Part shown: positions 4,016 to 5,695 of the stretch, piece by piece
How the letters are laid out: each line of letters starts with the position of its first letter
Position numbering within the stretch: the first letter of the stretch is position 1
DNA from: Acidobacteriota bacterium
GTDB taxonomy: Bacteria > Acidobacteriota > Terriglobia > 20CM-2-55-15
NCBI GenBank assembly: GCA_003223895.1
Contig: QHXD01000277.1
Coordinates: forward strand, 1 to 5,695
DNA: 5,695 nt
Direction of reading: 5' to 3'
The notes under the pieces: model-generated
What the model saw: the letters and a program-made list of their open reading frames with translations, nothing else
Told to the model about the DNA's origin: nothing
The model's database searches: none
Made by a program: the position numbers and the translations under genes

Positions 4016-5695
4016 ATGCGCCAATTATTATTGGTGGCACTTTGTATATCGCTCATTGTTCCAGGAGTGTTTGCCCAAAGCGACCGCGGCACCATCACCG
4101 GCACGGTAGCGGACCAGACCAATGCGGTGATTCCGGGCGCCGGCGTCGTCGCGACGAATACAGAAACCGGAACTAAGTATGAGACAGTCAGCACGGAGAC
4201 GGGGAACTACACGCTCGCACAGTTGCCCGCCGGCGTGTATCAGCTATCGGTTGAGCTACCCGGGTTCAAGAAATACGTCCGCCAGGGCATCACGGTCCTG
4301 GTAGCTCAGACATTGCGTCTCGACGTCGCTCTTGCCGTAGGTGCAACAACCGACGAGGTGACGATTACCGCGGACGCTCCGCTGCTCAGGACGGAAAGCG
4401 GCGACGTGAGTCATACCGTCGCCGCTCAGAGGCTGGATGACCTTCCGATTCTGGGCATCGGAGGCACGCTGTCCGGCAGCGCCGGCATTCGCAATCCATA
4501 CGCTCTGGTCCTGTTGATTCCCGGATCAACGTGGACACCCAACAGCCTGGTCCGGATGAACGGCACCCCCGCCAACACGCAATCTCTCCGGATCGAGGGT
4601 CAGGACGCATCCAATTCGGGCACACCCGGTGTTCCGGCTCAGAGCCAAGCCAGTGTGGACGCCATTCAGGAGGTCGCGATTCAAACCAGCAACTATGCTG
4701 CTGAATACGGCCAGGTGGGCGGCGGCGTTTTCAATCTCACGATGAGGTCCGGCACGAACAAGTTCCACGGGAGTGTGTACGACTATTTCGTGAACGAGGC
4801 ATTCAATGCGGGATACCCGTTTACCAATGACCCGAAGAGCAATCTGCGGCCGCGCGCAAGAAGGAACGATTACGGCTTTACGGTAGGCGGTCCGATACAG
4901 CGTGACAAAATGTTTTTCTTCGGCAGCTTTGAACAGTTCCGCGAGACGACGGTCAACAACAACCAGTATCAAACCATTCCCGCTGCCGCCTATCGTAATG
5001 GTGATTTCCGGGCGGCGATAACTCCAACTTCCAAGGTCATCGGCATCGATCCCCTCGGCCGCCAGATGCTGGAAGGCATGATCTACGATCCTCTCACGAC
5101 ACGGAGAGCACCGGATGGCCGCGTGTTCCGGGATCCGTTTCCGAACAACATCATTCCGAGGGATCGTTTTGATCCGGTCGCGGTGAAGATTCAGGCACTG
5201 TTTCCAGGTACGAACGGGCCCTTTGCCAATGAGCTCACCCAGAACTACATAAACCCTTACAACACCTCAAGAGTTACCGAAGTTCCGTCCGTCAAGGTCG
5301 ATCGACTGGTTGGCACCAAGGGAAAATTGAGTTTCTTCTGGCAGCGCACGAAGACGACGAACCCGAACGGCAACACGATTTTTGGAAGATCGGATGGCTT
5401 GCCTGACCCGATTACAGAAGCCCTTGGCACGTTTCAAAACGCGCCTCTCTACCGCCTGAACTACGATCACACCTTGTCGCCGACGATGTTGTTGCACCTG
5501 GGCGCGGGATACCGGAGCAATTATTTCTTCGTTCCATCGGTTACCACCAAGGGAGAGATCACAAATTACAACGCCGAAAAGGAACTGGGGCTGAGGGGAG
5601 GTATCGAAAACAAGTTCTTCCCAACGATGTCGGGTTTTCTTGCAGGCAATGGGACCGTAGGAATGAAGGGCATTGGCTCGGAGGCTGGGACCAAT
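4016..5695 (+). CDS. TonB-dependent receptor, Oar-like, with N-terminal carboxypeptidase-regulatory-like domain (5' part, open at right edge)
   Basis: The frame is open from ATG 4016 to the window end, 560 codons without a stop. The start has GGAGG at 4004-4008, seven bases upstream. Residues 1-20 form a Sec signal peptide (MRQLLLVALCISLIVPGVFA, cleavage before Gln21). Residues about 25-112 are a CarboxypepD_reg-like beta-sandwich: GTITGTVADQTNAVIPGAGV, then TETGNYTLAQLPAGVYQLSV and a PGFKKY turn. EVTITADAPLL next resembles a TonB-box region, followed by the plug domain (roughly 130-235, with RIEGQDASN at 192-200) and barrel strands beginning near YAAEYGQVGGGVFNLTMRSG (227-246). This architecture matches the large Oar-like outer-membrane receptors common in Acidobacteriota, usually around 1000 residues or more, so about half is visible. 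Such proteins import polymers or other large ligands using TonB energy; the substrate cannot be read from sequence. Confidence 0.93.
   Translation, partial: MRQLLLVALCISLIVPGVFAQSDRGTITGTVADQTNAVIPGAGVVATNTETGTKYETVSTETGNYTLAQLPAGVYQLSVELPGFKKYVRQGITVLVAQTLRLDVALAVGATTDEVTITADAPLLRTESGDVSHTVAAQRLDDLPILGIGGTLSGSAGIRNPYALVLLIPGSTWTPNSLVRMNGTPANTQSLRIEGQDASNSGTPGVPAQSQASVDAIQEVAIQTSNYAAEYGQVGGGVFNLTMRSGTNKFHGSVYDYFVNEAFNAGYPFTNDPKSNLRPRARRNDYGFTVGGPIQRDKMFFFGSFEQFRETTVNNNQYQTIPAAAYRNGDFRAAITPTSKVIGIDPLGRQMLEGMIYDPLTTRRAPDGRVFRDPFPNNIIPRDRFDPVAVKIQALFPGTNGPFANELTQNYINPYNTSRVTEVPSVKVDRLVGTKGKLSFFWQRTKTTNPNGNTIFGRSDGLPDPITEALGTFQNAPLYRLNYDHTLSPTMLLHLGAGYRSNYFFVPSVTTKGEITNYNAEKELGLRGGIENKFFPTMSGFLAGNGTVGMKGIGSEAGTN

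Noticed and set aside
3614..4024. A 136-codon minus-strand frame giving a Cys-rich protein with Cys at roughly seven-residue steps.
   Set aside because: It starts inside the receptor signal-peptide region, ends inside the DUF151 coding region, and its Cys spacing is just the 21-bp repeat read in one frame. The 20-bp units break the phase, and no ribosome binding site was seen. Kept only as a remote possibility.
4386..5497. Minus-strand frames antisense to the receptor gene.
   Set aside because: The plus frame is open for 560 codons with signal peptide, regulatory-like domain and plug motifs; the antisense frames show no recognisable protein features.

Overview
The window looks like a chromosomal piece of a GC-moderate (roughly 55-60 % by eye) Gram-negative soil-type bacterium, most likely Acidobacteriota. 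This rests on a Tol/Exb-type envelope operon, a very large-type TonB-dependent receptor with an N-terminal carboxypeptidase-regulatory-like domain (the Oar-like architecture that is heavily expanded in Acidobacteriota), a DUF151/bifunctional-nuclease-family protein, and palindromic repeats in intergenic DNA. The phylum is an inference from gene content, not proven.

Layout. On the minus strand at the left end lie tolQ (489-1175), tolR (67-489) and the first 23 codons of a TonB/TolA-like gene (70 to beyond position 1). They are joined by TAATG and ATGA stop/start overlaps, so they form a tightly coupled proton-channel/energy-transducer operon. A 213-bp divergent spacer holds three copies of a 46-bp palindrome-bearing tandem repeat, next to the tolQ ribosome binding site. 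Rightward from there are recN (1389-3038), with a promoter so close to its ATG that the mRNA may be leaderless; a long inverted repeat that includes the recN stop codon and ends in a good intrinsic terminator; and a DUF151 gene (3178-3669) with its own promoter and strong Shine-Dalgarno. A 346-bp spacer follows, most of it a degenerate tandem array of about 11 units of 20-21 bp. Last is the 5' 560 codons of an outer-membrane TonB-dependent receptor (4016 to the end, open at the edge).

Functionally, the TolQ/TolR pair plus the TonB/TolA-like protein would use the proton motive force to energise the outer membrane, and the receptor at the right end is the kind of protein such a transducer can drive, although the two loci are separate transcription units. 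recN is a DNA double-strand-break repair gene; no LexA-like box of the E. coli or Gram-positive type was seen upstream. The genes are conventional; the unusual content is the three different intergenic repeat structures, of which the 20/21-bp two-class array is the most worth following up.
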